The notes under the pieces: model-generated | The model's input: the letters and a program-made list of their open reading frames with translations, nothing else | What the model was told of the DNA's origin: nothing | The model's database searches: none | In this document: positions 52,439-59,965 of the stretch, in pieces | How the letters are laid out: each line of letters begins with the position of its first letter | How positions within the stretch are numbered: the first letter of the stretch is position 1 | Position numbers and translations under genes: made by a program | Assembly (NCBI GenBank): GCA_003534295.1 | Contig: DPDV01000013.1 | Coordinates: forward strand, 104,999-168,998 | From: Clostridiales bacterium | Lineage (GTDB): Bacteria > Bacillota > Clostridia > TANB77 > CAG-508 | Length of the DNA: 64,000 bases | Reading direction: 5' to 3'

Positions 52439-53458
52439 ATGGATAATAAATTAATTGGAAATGAGAAAAATATTTTGTTTTATAATGATGAAGAAGGCAA
52501 TACAAAAGTAGAAGTACTATTAGAAAATGAAGATGTTTGGTTAAATGCAGAAGCATTAGCAACACTTTTTAATGTTAAGCGACCAGCAATTACGAAACAT
52601 ATAAATAATATTTATGAAGATGAAGAACTTGAAGAAGGAAGCACATGTTCCAAAATGGAACATATGGGTAACAATGGAAAACAAGTTTATAATACAAAAT
52701 ATTATAATCTTGATATGATCATTTCAATAGGTTTTAGAGTTAACTCTAAAAAAGCAATTAAATTTAGAACTTGGGCAAATAAAATAATTAAAGATTATAT
52801 GGTTCAAGGTTTTGCATTAAATGATGAAAGATTTTTAAAAGCAAAAAAATCTGATCAAGAGTATTTTAAAAGATTACTTGAAAGAATTAAATTAATTCGT
52901 ACAAGCGAGAGAATGTTTTATCAAAAAATTACGGATATATTTGCTGAATGTTCTATTGATTATGATAAAAATAGTGATACTGCAATAACTTTTTATAAAA
53001 CTATTCAAAATAAATTTCATTATGCAATTACTGGAAACACTGCTGCTGAAATAGTTTATAAAAGAGTGGATTCTAAAAAAGAAAATATGGGACTTACTAC
53101 CTGGGAAAATTCACCTGATGGGAAGATTTTAAAATCTGATGTAATTATTGCCAAGAACTATTTAAATGAACAAGAAATTAAAAATTTAAATAATTTAGTA
53201 AACTTATTTTTGGATATCGCTGAAAATAATGCAGAAAGAAGTATAACAATGTATATGGAAGATTGGAAAAATGAAGTAGAAAATGCCCTAAAAGTTTTCC
53301 ATTATGAAGTTTTAGAAGGAAAAGGAAAAATCTCACATAAGCAAGCAGTCGAAAAAGCGGAAAACGAATATGAAAAATATAAAGTTATACAGGATAAGAA
53401 TTATGTGTCAGATTTTGATAGACTATTAAGTGAAACAAAGCAAATTGAAAATAAATAA
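52439..53458 (+). CDS. RhuM-family protein
   Basis: 339 residues of the virulence RhuM family: the opening LFYNDEEGNTKVEVLLENEDVWLNAEALATLF, the Bro/KilA-like winged-helix stretch VKRPAITKHINNIYEDEEL, YYNLDMIISIGFRVNS and RFRTWANKII-like KFRTWANKIIKDYM. The C-terminal half includes YFKRLLERIKLIRTSERMFYQKITDIFAECSIDY. RhuM proteins are common on genomic islands and phages and are found next to defence genes; the biochemical role is unknown. Ribosome binding site AAGGAGGAC. Confidence 0.9.
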   Translation: MDNKLIGNEKNILFYNDEEGNTKVEVLLENEDVWLNAEALATLFNVKRPAITKHINNIYEDEELEEGSTCSKMEHMGNNGKQVYNTKYYNLDMIISIGFRVNSKKAIKFRTWANKIIKDYMVQGFALNDERFLKAKKSDQEYFKRLLERIKLIRTSERMFYQKITDIFAECSIDYDKNSDTAITFYKTIQNKFHYAITGNTAAEIVYKRVDSKKENMGLTTWENSPDGKILKSDVIIAKNYLNEQEIKNLNNLVNLFLDIAENNAERSITMYMEDWKNEVENALKVFHYEVLEGKGKISHKQAVEKAENEYEKYKVIQDKNYVSDFDRLLSETKQIENK

Positions 53459-53466
53459 ATTGCACA

Positions 53467-53607
53467 TTGGATAAAAAGGCAAAAATTAATATAATCATAT
53501 TAGATGAATGCTATCAAAAAAATAACTTTAATATAATAAATGAATATGATGGAAAAGATACGCTTGAAAATAATGAAAGAATAGTAGTTTTAATTAATAA
53601 GAGGTGA
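53467..53607 (+). other. Possible small ORF or gene remnant
   Basis: A 46-codon frame from a TTG, reading LDKKAKINIIILDECYQKNN...VVLINKR, fills the gap between RhuM and the NERD gene. No ribosome binding site is seen and no family recognised. Its stop overlaps the ribosome binding site of the NERD gene. Confidence 0.25.
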
Positions 53608-53612
53608 TTATT

Positions 53613-54365
53613 ATGTCAGATTTTACTACTGCGTTTTTAAAGTATTATCTAACAAATCCATTAATAATATCAATATTAGTTTTAGGTTTAATATCAGCAA
53701 TTTTTTACAAGCAAATTATTGGCTGGTTTGGGGAACATTGGACTAAAAAAGCCTTAAGCAAATTACCTAAAACTAAATATAAAATTATAAATAATTTATT
53801 ATTATCAGTTAATGGACTAACTCATCAAATAGATCATGTAATTATTTCTCAATATGGAATATTTTCTATAGAAACAAAACAATATAACGGTTATATTACA
53901 GGAAGTAAATATGATAAAAATTGGGTAAGACATGCTGGAAAAAATAAATATTATTATACAAATCCAATTAGACAAAATTATGGACATTGCAAGGCTTTAG
54001 CTGAATTATTAAACATTAATGAATCAAACATTTATAATATAGTTTGTATTCCAAGTAAAGCAAAATTAAAAATAGAACATGATGGAGAACTTGTAAGATA
54101 TGATACCATTGTGAATAAGATAATGTCTTATAGTGAAGAAAAAATAAAAAATGTAAATGAGTTATATGACATATTAATAGAGAATAATGTAAAAGACAGA
54201 AAAACAAAAAAAGAACATATTAAAAACATAAAAACTAATGTTGATAAAAAAGATATTAGTAAATGTCCTAAATGTGGTGGAACGTTAGTTGAACGTGAAA
54301 GTATATATGGAAAATTTATTGGGTGCTCTAATTATCCCCAGTGTAAGTACACTCGAAAAAAATAA
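53613..54365 (+). CDS. NERD-domain protein with C-terminal zinc finger
   Basis: 250 residues: an N-terminal membrane segment (PLIISILVLGLISAIFY), a NERD (nuclease-related) domain with IDHVIISQYGIFSIETKQYNG (about residue 75) and NPIRQNYGHCKAL (about 112), and a C-terminal topoisomerase-type zinc finger CPKC...GCSNYPQC (about 218-246). The ID...E-x-K arrangement suggests a nuclease fold; a DNA-related role is inferred. The GTG at 53604 is part of the GAGGTGA site; the start is the ATG at 53613. Confidence 0.85.
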   Translation: MSDFTTAFLKYYLTNPLIISILVLGLISAIFYKQIIGWFGEHWTKKALSKLPKTKYKIINNLLLSVNGLTHQIDHVIISQYGIFSIETKQYNGYITGSKYDKNWVRHAGKNKYYYTNPIRQNYGHCKALAELLNINESNIYNIVCIPSKAKLKIEHDGELVRYDTIVNKIMSYSEEKIKNVNELYDILIENNVKDRKTKKEHIKNIKTNVDKKDISKCPKCGGTLVERESIYGKFIGCSNYPQCKYTRKK

Positions 54366-54369
54366 ATTC

Positions 54370-54393
54370 TACATACGTTTTTACATACGTTTT
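54370..54393 (+). repeat. Perfect tandem 12-bp repeat
   Basis: TACATACGTTTT occurs twice without spacing, directly after the NERD stop codon. The reverse form AAAACGTAT is also found twice after secA (44521 and 44558 region). Candidate recombinase arm-binding sites. The gap 54366-54682 otherwise holds the third secA-tail copy. Confidence 0.6.
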
Positions 54394-54478
54394 ATTGATA
54401 TTTTTAAGGAAAAATAAGTTGTAAAAAATATAAAATATTTATAATTTTGAAAAAAATGTAGAAATTGCAGATTATACA

Positions 54479-54523
54479 CCATGTGGCAGTGGAAAAAATA
54501 TAAGAATTGTTGTGGAAAATAAT
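54479..54523 (+). repeat. secA-tail repeat, copy 3 (diverged)
   Basis: Codes for P-CGSGKKYKNCCGK-stop, but with other codons (GGC AGT GGA instead of GGG TCT GGT), so it comes from a different secA allele. It is followed by AATTAAGCTCGCAAATCCGC and ACAAAATAAGGGATTG, the same kind of flank as the other copies. Confidence 0.8.
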
Positions 54524-54682
54524 TAAGCTCGCAAATCCGCACAAAATAAGGGATTGCGGGTATTTCTATGATTACAACATTTAGGCGATTTTATCTCAAA
54601 AAAGGCGTTTAGATAAGTTTTTTAGACCGAATAAACCTTAAAATTAAGTACGTATGGTACAATAAAAAAGGATGGTGATATT

Positions 54683-55384
54683 ATGAAAGTTGCTATTTTC
54701 TCTGACATACACGGAAATAGAGAAGCATTAATTTCAATTATAAAAGATATAAAAAAAGAGGGAATTAAGAAGATAATATGCTTAGGGGATACGATAGGAA
54801 TAGGGCCTAATCCTAAAGAGTGTATGGACATAATTGTTGACAATAATATTAAAATGGTTTTAGGGAATCATGAACTATATTTTATAAAAGGTACACAAAT
54901 AGATGATGAGATGGGAGATGGAGAAATTAAACATCAAAATTGGATAAAGAATCAAATTACTGATAGACAAAAACAATATCTAGAAAAGTGTAACATGACA
55001 TATGAAATTGATTGTAATGGTAAAAAAGTAGTATTCGAACATTTTCTCATAGATTATAATTCAAATGATCAGTATCCTTTTCATGATTTAAAAATTGCTA
55101 AAGATGGTTCAATTAATGAAATTGTAAAGCCATTAAATTATGATTTAATATTTATAGGTCATGAACATAATGCATTTACTGTTGATAACAAATTATATGA
55201 TGTTGGTTCATCAGGATGTAGAAAAGATAATACTACACAATACACAATATTTGATACTGAAACATTTACAGTTGAAGCCAAAAGTTTAGAGTATGACAGA
55301 ACTAATTTTGAACAAGATTTATTAAAAGAAAATTATCCTGATAGAAATTTGATAGCAAAATGTTTTTTCGGAATTGAACTTTAA
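54683..55384 (+). CDS. Metallophosphoesterase (calcineurin-like)
   Basis: 233 residues with the two-metal phosphoesterase motifs: FSDIHGNREAL (residue 6), CLGDTIGIGPNP (about 37), LGNHELY (about 58), and GHEHNAF (about 158) with VGSSGCRK after it. Similar to the YfcE/DNA-repair-exonuclease-like single-domain group; acts on phosphodiesters or phosphomonoesters, substrate unknown. GGATGGTGATATT precedes the ATG. It is the only gene between secA-tail copies 3 and 4, so it forms a one-gene cassette. TTTAGATAAGTT occurs on both sides of it (54608 and 55400). Confidence 0.87.
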   Translation: MKVAIFSDIHGNREALISIIKDIKKEGIKKIICLGDTIGIGPNPKECMDIIVDNNIKMVLGNHELYFIKGTQIDDEMGDGEIKHQNWIKNQITDRQKQYLEKCNMTYEIDCNGKKVVFEHFLIDYNSNDQYPFHDLKIAKDGSINEIVKPLNYDLIFIGHEHNAFTVDNKLYDVGSSGCRKDNTTQYTIFDTETFTVEAKSLEYDRTNFEQDLLKENYPDRNLIAKCFFGIEL

Positions 55385-55512
55385 TATGAGAACCATTTTT
55401 TTAGATAAGTTGTTGAATAAAACTTTCAATATTTCAATAAAAAATTATTAAATTAAAATAAAAGATATCAATTTAAAAGGAAAAAATTACTTGGTTGTTT
55501 TAATATTTTACT

Positions 55513-55671
55513 ATGTGGGTCTGGTAAGAAATACAAGAACTGTTGTGGTAAATAACCTCGCAAATCATTATAAAATAAGGGATTGTCAAAAATAAAAAAA
55601 ACGATAAATTTGTCTACAGATTACAATTTGTTCACGACTTGTCCACATAGTATAAATAATGTGGACAGAAT
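55513..55671 (+). repeat. secA-tail repeat, copy 4 (exact), with flank
   Basis: Bases 55513-55555 are identical to the real secA end at 44449-44491. The flank to 55671, including the inverted repeat TGTCCACAT...ATGTGGACA, matches the flank of copy 2. The gap 55385-55981 contains this copy and leader unit B, and no ordinary gene. Confidence 0.88.
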
Positions 55672-55690
55672 TAAAAAATAAGTAAAAAGG

Positions 55691-55866
55691 ATGCAGACAA
55701 CATTTTTAAATGCCGACATCCTTTTTGCTTGTAGTGATTTTTGACATATTAATATTAATTTGTTATAATTTAAATGTAGTAAATCAATTAGTCATTCGCG
55801 TTTTACTACCAGATAAATAAATGTTTAAAGGAATAATGAAGAGTCTTAAGAATCTCCTCATGAATG
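55691..55866 (+). repeat. Promoter-leader unit, copy B (176 bp)
   Basis: Matches copy A at 51171-51346 with about ten differences. Contains hairpin AAGGATGCAG...GACATCCTT with T-run, promoter TTGACA (55741-55746), 17 bases, TATAAT (55764-55769), the GTAGTAAA/TTTACTAC hairpin and the leader ATG at 55836. It drives the deoxyribosyltransferase operon. Confidence 0.85.
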
Positions 55867-55922
55867 TAATATTTCTAAAATTTTTAATAATAAAAAATAG
55901 AATTAAAGTCAAAGCATATTGA
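55836..55922 (+). CDS. Leader peptide starting MKSLKNLLMN, copy B
   Basis: A 28-codon frame beginning MKSLKNLLMN as in copy A and then diverging (VIFLKFLIIKNRIK...). AAAGGA lies upstream of the ATG. It ends 59 bases before the deoxyribosyltransferase start. Confidence 0.5.
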   Translation: MKSLKNLLMNVIFLKFLIIKNRIKVKAY

Positions 55923-55981
55923 GCTCTATACTGATGTAGACAATGTCACCAATTTGTCGCCAAATAAAGGAGGGATTGTTA

Positions 55982-56416
55982 ATGAAAAAAATTTATTTTG
56001 CAGCACCATTATTTAATGAAATGGAATTAAAAAGAAATGAAGAGTATACTAATCTATTAGAACAATGGGGATATGAAGTTTATCTTCCACAAAGAGAGGC
56101 TGGTCTTTCAGCTCAAATACTTAAGGATGAAAAAAATGATAAATTAGAAACTAATAAAAGAATATTTAACACTGACCTACAAGGTATAAAAAATAGTGAT
56201 ATATTAATATTTTTCCTTGATGGAAGAGTTCCAGATGAAGGAGCATGTGTTGAACTAGGAATTGCCTATGCATTGGGAAAAAAATGTATAGGATACAAAA
56301 CTGATGATAGAAATTTAGATTTTACAGGAGATGATAATTTATTCATAGAAGGTTGCATGGACTTTAAAGTTATGCATAATATAATTGAGCTAAAAAATGA
56401 ATTGGAGAAGAGCTAA
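55982..56416 (+). CDS. Nucleoside 2-deoxyribosyltransferase-like protein
   Basis: 144 residues: KIYFAAPLFNEMELKRNEEY, GYEVYLPQREAGLSAQI, and the catalytic part SDILIFFLDGRVPDEGACVELGIAYALGKKCIGYKTD. The DGR-x-x-DEG-x-x-x-E pattern fits nucleoside 2-deoxyribosyltransferases, in which the Glu is the nucleophile that swaps bases on deoxyribose or cleaves the N-glycosidic bond. The start at 55982 follows AAAGGAGGG; an upstream in-frame ATG lacks a site. First gene of an operon with a glycosyltransferase, a kinase and a PHP phosphoesterase. Confidence 0.85.
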   Translation: MKKIYFAAPLFNEMELKRNEEYTNLLEQWGYEVYLPQREAGLSAQILKDEKNDKLETNKRIFNTDLQGIKNSDILIFFLDGRVPDEGACVELGIAYALGKKCIGYKTDDRNLDFTGDDNLFIEGCMDFKVMHNIIELKNELEKS

Positions 56417-56419
56417 AAT

Positions 56420-57670
56420 ATGATAATTTGTATTAAACTTGTTATTATCTTATTAATAATATATTCTTTGTTTTTCCTTGTAAGAGCTATAATATGTATT
56501 AATAAAGTAAAAAAAGAAAAATCCAGACGAGAAAACAAAGGTTCGGTAAAATGCAATAAGAATATAATAATTGCAATACCATGTTTAAGAGAGCAAAAGT
56601 GTATAGAAGATACAATAAAATACTTCACAGAAATTGCAAAAGATATTCCAATTATTATAGTAACCACTCAAAAGGAAGTTAAGGAAAACATAAAGAATGA
56701 TATTCTAACACAGTATATAATAAAAAATAAAATTCTCCCTAAATATAAGAATGTGTATTTAATTGATTATCCATTTACAGAAGGGTATATGGCTGATCAA
56801 TTAAATTATATGATTGAGGAAATTAAAAATAAAATAGATTTAGAACATACATACTTAGCGTTGTATAATGCTGATAGCAGACCAAGTGAAAGGACTTTTA
56901 ATGAGATAAAAGAAAAGATATCAGAAGGACATAAGGTAATACAACAATATTCATATTGTTTGAAAAACTATAAAGAATTAAATAATATATTAAAGGGGTT
57001 CTCGATATATCAATCGAATTTTGAAATGAAAACAGGATTAATAAATAGTATTTTAAATAGCAAACTATTATATACACACGTAGTTGGACATGGTTTAATT
57101 ATCAATATGAAAACATTAAATGAATTAGGAAATTTTAACACAAAATTTTGGTGTGAAGATATATATCTTGGATTACAACTAAAATTTAATAATATAAAAA
57201 TTACGCCATTATTAACATTGGAAAACATGGAAACACCAAGTTCCTTAGAAAATTTGATAAAACAAAATTCTGTATGGTTTAAAACAACTAGCCAATTTTC
57301 AAAAATTTATAAAGATATTATTAAAAACTATAAAGTGACAAATAAGCTAAATGGATTAATAGGGTGCTTTAACGAATTTAGATGTGCTTTAAATTGGATT
57401 GGATTTCCTATAATCTTATTACTATCAATAATAGGGGCATTAATATTAAAAAATTATCTTATAGTTTTATTAATTATAGCTAGTTATTTATTGTATATTT
57501 GTATAAATACAAAAATGACGATAAAACTGATTAATATATTAGATGAACAAGATTATAAAACTAGTTTAAAAATAATTTTCTTTGCTGCTATAGCTACTGT
57601 AATATCAAACATAGGACCTATATATTCTATAATTTCAAATAAAAAAGTAAAACATAAAACAGAAAGGTAG
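56420..57670 (+). CDS. Membrane-bound family 2 glycosyltransferase
   Basis: 416 residues: N-terminal membrane helix (residues 3-26), a GT-A catalytic domain with IIIAIPCLREQKCIEDTI (about 49), LALYNADSRPSERTF (DxD-like, about 150), FWCEDIYLGLQL (about 242) and a QxxxW-like QNSVWFKTTSQF (about 285), then two to three C-terminal membrane segments. It probably links a sugar from a nucleotide donor to a lipid or polymer. It starts three bases after the deoxyribosyltransferase gene. Confidence 0.8.
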   Translation: MIICIKLVIILLIIYSLFFLVRAIICINKVKKEKSRRENKGSVKCNKNIIIAIPCLREQKCIEDTIKYFTEIAKDIPIIIVTTQKEVKENIKNDILTQYIIKNKILPKYKNVYLIDYPFTEGYMADQLNYMIEEIKNKIDLEHTYLALYNADSRPSERTFNEIKEKISEGHKVIQQYSYCLKNYKELNNILKGFSIYQSNFEMKTGLINSILNSKLLYTHVVGHGLIINMKTLNELGNFNTKFWCEDIYLGLQLKFNNIKITPLLTLENMETPSSLENLIKQNSVWFKTTSQFSKIYKDIIKNYKVTNKLNGLIGCFNEFRCALNWIGFPIILLLSIIGALILKNYLIVLLIIASYLLYICINTKMTIKLINILDEQDYKTSLKIIFFAAIATVISNIGPIYSIISNKKVKHKTER

Positions 57671-57677
57671 ACTAATA

Positions 57678-58361
57678 ATGAGTATTGGAAAGATTGTAAT
57701 ACTTGAAGGAACTTCATGTGTGGGTAAAACTACTTTGTGTGAAAGTCTAGCAGCTCAAGGTTGGATAGTACTTCCAGAAGCGATTAGATATTTAGAAGAT
57801 GAAACGGGAAAAGTAGGGGATGAAGCATCTCCTATTCCTGGCTCGCAAGAAGAGGAAAAATATTATCAAGACCAATTATTTAGAGTAGAAAAAGCAAAGT
57901 TAATAAAAGCAAATAAATTAAGACAGGAAGGTGAAAACGTTGTAATTGATAAAAGTGCAATTGCTACAGTTGCTACGGCAAAAGCTTTTGAGGTTAAAAA
58001 AGGGTTTGAGGGAACCTTTAGAAGAGCATATTTAAAGTATATTGACTTGCTACAAGAATTAAAAAACAGAGATTTAGTAGAATGTGATGTTTTTATGTTA
58101 TTAACAGCAAATTATGATACTATTTGCAAAAGAAATAAAATGCGCAATCATGTATTAGATGGAATATGGATTGATGAAAATACAATATCAAGCCAAAGAG
58201 GGATTCTTGAAAAAATGATAGAAGAGATAGTTGGTTGTATTAGCAAAAATGATATGAAAAAAGTAATATTAGACACAAGTAATTTAGGCAAAAGAGATGT
58301 ATTAGATAGGTTTAATAATATTATAAATAGATGTGAAAGAGAAAAATTCAAAATAAAATAG
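57678..58361 (+). CDS. P-loop nucleotide kinase-like protein
   Basis: 227 residues with Walker A LEGTSCVGKTTLCESL (about residue 9), PEAIRYLEDETG (about 34), VVIDKSAIATVATAKA (about 94) and a lid-like CKRNKMRNH (about 152). The layout resembles thymidylate or deoxynucleoside kinases and AAA-type kinases, but the substrate is not clear. Seven bases after the glycosyltransferase, ten before the PHP gene. Confidence 0.72.
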   Translation: MSIGKIVILEGTSCVGKTTLCESLAAQGWIVLPEAIRYLEDETGKVGDEASPIPGSQEEEKYYQDQLFRVEKAKLIKANKLRQEGENVVIDKSAIATVATAKAFEVKKGFEGTFRRAYLKYIDLLQELKNRDLVECDVFMLLTANYDTICKRNKMRNHVLDGIWIDENTISSQRGILEKMIEEIVGCISKNDMKKVILDTSNLGKRDVLDRFNNIINRCEREKFKIK

Positions 58362-58370
58362 GAGAAGCAT

Positions 58371-59234
58371 ATGATAGATTTGCATGTACATACTAATTAT
58401 TCAGACGGAACATGGGATTTAAAAAAATTGTTAGAAGAAGCGGAAAAAGCAAAAATAGAGGTATTATCTATTACAGACCATGATACAGTCAAAGTATACA
58501 AAGAACTAGAAAAAATAGATTATAAAAAAGTATATAGTGGCAAAATATTATCCGGTGTAGAATTTAATACAGTATATGATGGCGTGGCATTTCATTTATT
58601 AGCTTATGACTTTGATTATAGAAAATTAGAACCATGGATATATGAAAATTATGAAATTAAAAAGCCTAATTTGCAAAAAGAATTTGAATATATGGTACAA
58701 AGCTGTAAGAAGAACCATATAAAAATAGAAAATTTGTTTTATGATAAAGAAAAAGGATGGCCTATAGATGTAATTTTTTCTGAAATAAAGAAGTATGAAG
58801 ATAATAAGAAGTTTTTTAAAAAAACAGAGTGGAATAATATTGATATTTTTTTTAATTCATGCATAACGAATAAAAATTTCCCAGTATTTGTCGACTTTAG
58901 TATTCATTATCCAAGTGCAGACAAGGTTGCAAAAGCTGTAAGAAATGCAGGAGGTAAATTATTTATAGCGCATATATATAGATATAATTTAGAACAGCCT
59001 ATTAAATTTTTAGATTTATTAAGAATTGACAAAATAATAGACGGAGTAGAAGTTGAACACTCAAACTTTACAAATGAACAATCTAGTATATTAAAAGAAT
59101 ATTGTAGATACCATAGACTTTTAATGTCAGGAGGAACAGATTGTCATGGCGAAAAGAAAATAGATAGAAAAATTGGTATAGGCTATGGAAATATGAATAT
59201 AAGTAAACATATATTAGATGAATGGAAATTATAA
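58371..59234 (+). CDS. PHP-domain phosphoesterase
   Basis: 287 residues of the PHP family: metal ligands in DLHVHTNYSDGTW (residue 3), SITDHDTVKVY (about 36), SGVEFN (about 63), AHIYRY (about 202), VEVEHSN (about 226) and SGGTDCHG (about 253). Similar to YciV-like nucleoside 3',5'-bisphosphate 5'-phosphatases and histidinol-phosphatase relatives. With a deoxyribosyltransferase and a kinase upstream, a nucleotide substrate is likely. Last gene of the operon. Confidence 0.83.
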   Translation: MIDLHVHTNYSDGTWDLKKLLEEAEKAKIEVLSITDHDTVKVYKELEKIDYKKVYSGKILSGVEFNTVYDGVAFHLLAYDFDYRKLEPWIYENYEIKKPNLQKEFEYMVQSCKKNHIKIENLFYDKEKGWPIDVIFSEIKKYEDNKKFFKKTEWNNIDIFFNSCITNKNFPVFVDFSIHYPSADKVAKAVRNAGGKLFIAHIYRYNLEQPIKFLDLLRIDKIIDGVEVEHSNFTNEQSSILKEYCRYHRLLMSGGTDCHGEKKIDRKIGIGYGNMNISKHILDEWKL

Positions 59235-59279
59235 ATAAGACATGGATTTGAAATGTGCATCTAATTTTTAAAAATATTG

Positions 59280-59304
59280 TGTAGGGGCGAACTTGTTCGA
59301 CCGC
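59280..59304. repeat. REP-like short palindrome, copy 2
   Basis: TGTAGGGGCGAACTTGTTCG followed by ACCGC, a relative of the copy at 34582. It lies at the point where the reading frame of the following gene loses its start. Confidence 0.5.
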
Positions 59305-59374
59305 TAATGTATTAGGAGATAAAATTCAGGATGGATGCCACGAAATTTCATTTTATTTAATAGAAAAATATGAA

Positions 59375-59650
59375 ATGTTTGAGGCAGTAACATCAATATG
59401 TAAAAAAGGTATAGATAATAGTTATTATCACTCATTTATACTTGATGATGAAAATAATGTTATTGATTTTACAGCTAATTTAATTATGCCGAAAGAACAA
59501 TATTATTTATTGCAAGAAGTTAATGAATTAAATTGCATAAATTATAAAGAATATTTAGAAGAAAAAGATAATTCTATAAAGTTTGATGAAAGTAAAACAT
59601 TATACAATCTTTTAAGAAATGCCATATATAAACAATATTTAGAGGAGTAA
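59375..59650 (+). pseudogene. Hypothetical protein, 5' truncated
   Basis: 91 residues from the first ATG, but the frame stays open upstream and reads GDKIQDGCHEISFYLIEKYE before it, which looks like real protein (a CH-containing segment). No start codon with a ribosome binding site is found; upstream the frame runs into the REP-like repeat. So the 5' part was probably lost. I do not recognise the family. It is followed by another small gene at 11 bases. Confidence 0.45.
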
Positions 59651-59660
59651 TTAAATACAC

Positions 59661-59951
59661 ATGGGAAAGAAATATGTTCCACCAGAAGGAACAAGACATA
59701 TATTATTGCCTAAAGATATTATTGAAGGAAATATTGACCAAAGTAAAATGCGAGATAATGTGAAACAGTCATTAATTTCACTTTCAAAAAGATTAAAAAG
59801 TATAACTCCAGAGCAATTTAAAATGCTTAGTCAAAAGCCAGAGTTACGAGATACGTTTATCTGTTTAAGATGGTTAGCATATTCGGTTGGTATATTTTCT
59901 AATAAGTACATAGATCCAAATGCAAATTATAAAAAAGGAGAAGAAAGCTAA
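59661..59951 (+). CDS. Small hypothetical protein (96 aa)
   Basis: A soluble, Lys-rich protein: MGKKYVPPEGTRHILLPKDIIEGN...SLSKRLKSITPEQFKMLSQKPELRDTFICLRWLAYSVG. Unknown family. AGAGGAG lies upstream. The stop is 14 bases before the histidine phosphatase gene, so the genes may be co-transcribed. Confidence 0.5.
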   Translation: MGKKYVPPEGTRHILLPKDIIEGNIDQSKMRDNVKQSLISLSKRLKSITPEQFKMLSQKPELRDTFICLRWLAYSVGIFSNKYIDPNANYKKGEES

Positions 59952-59965
59952 AGAAGGAGAGATTG

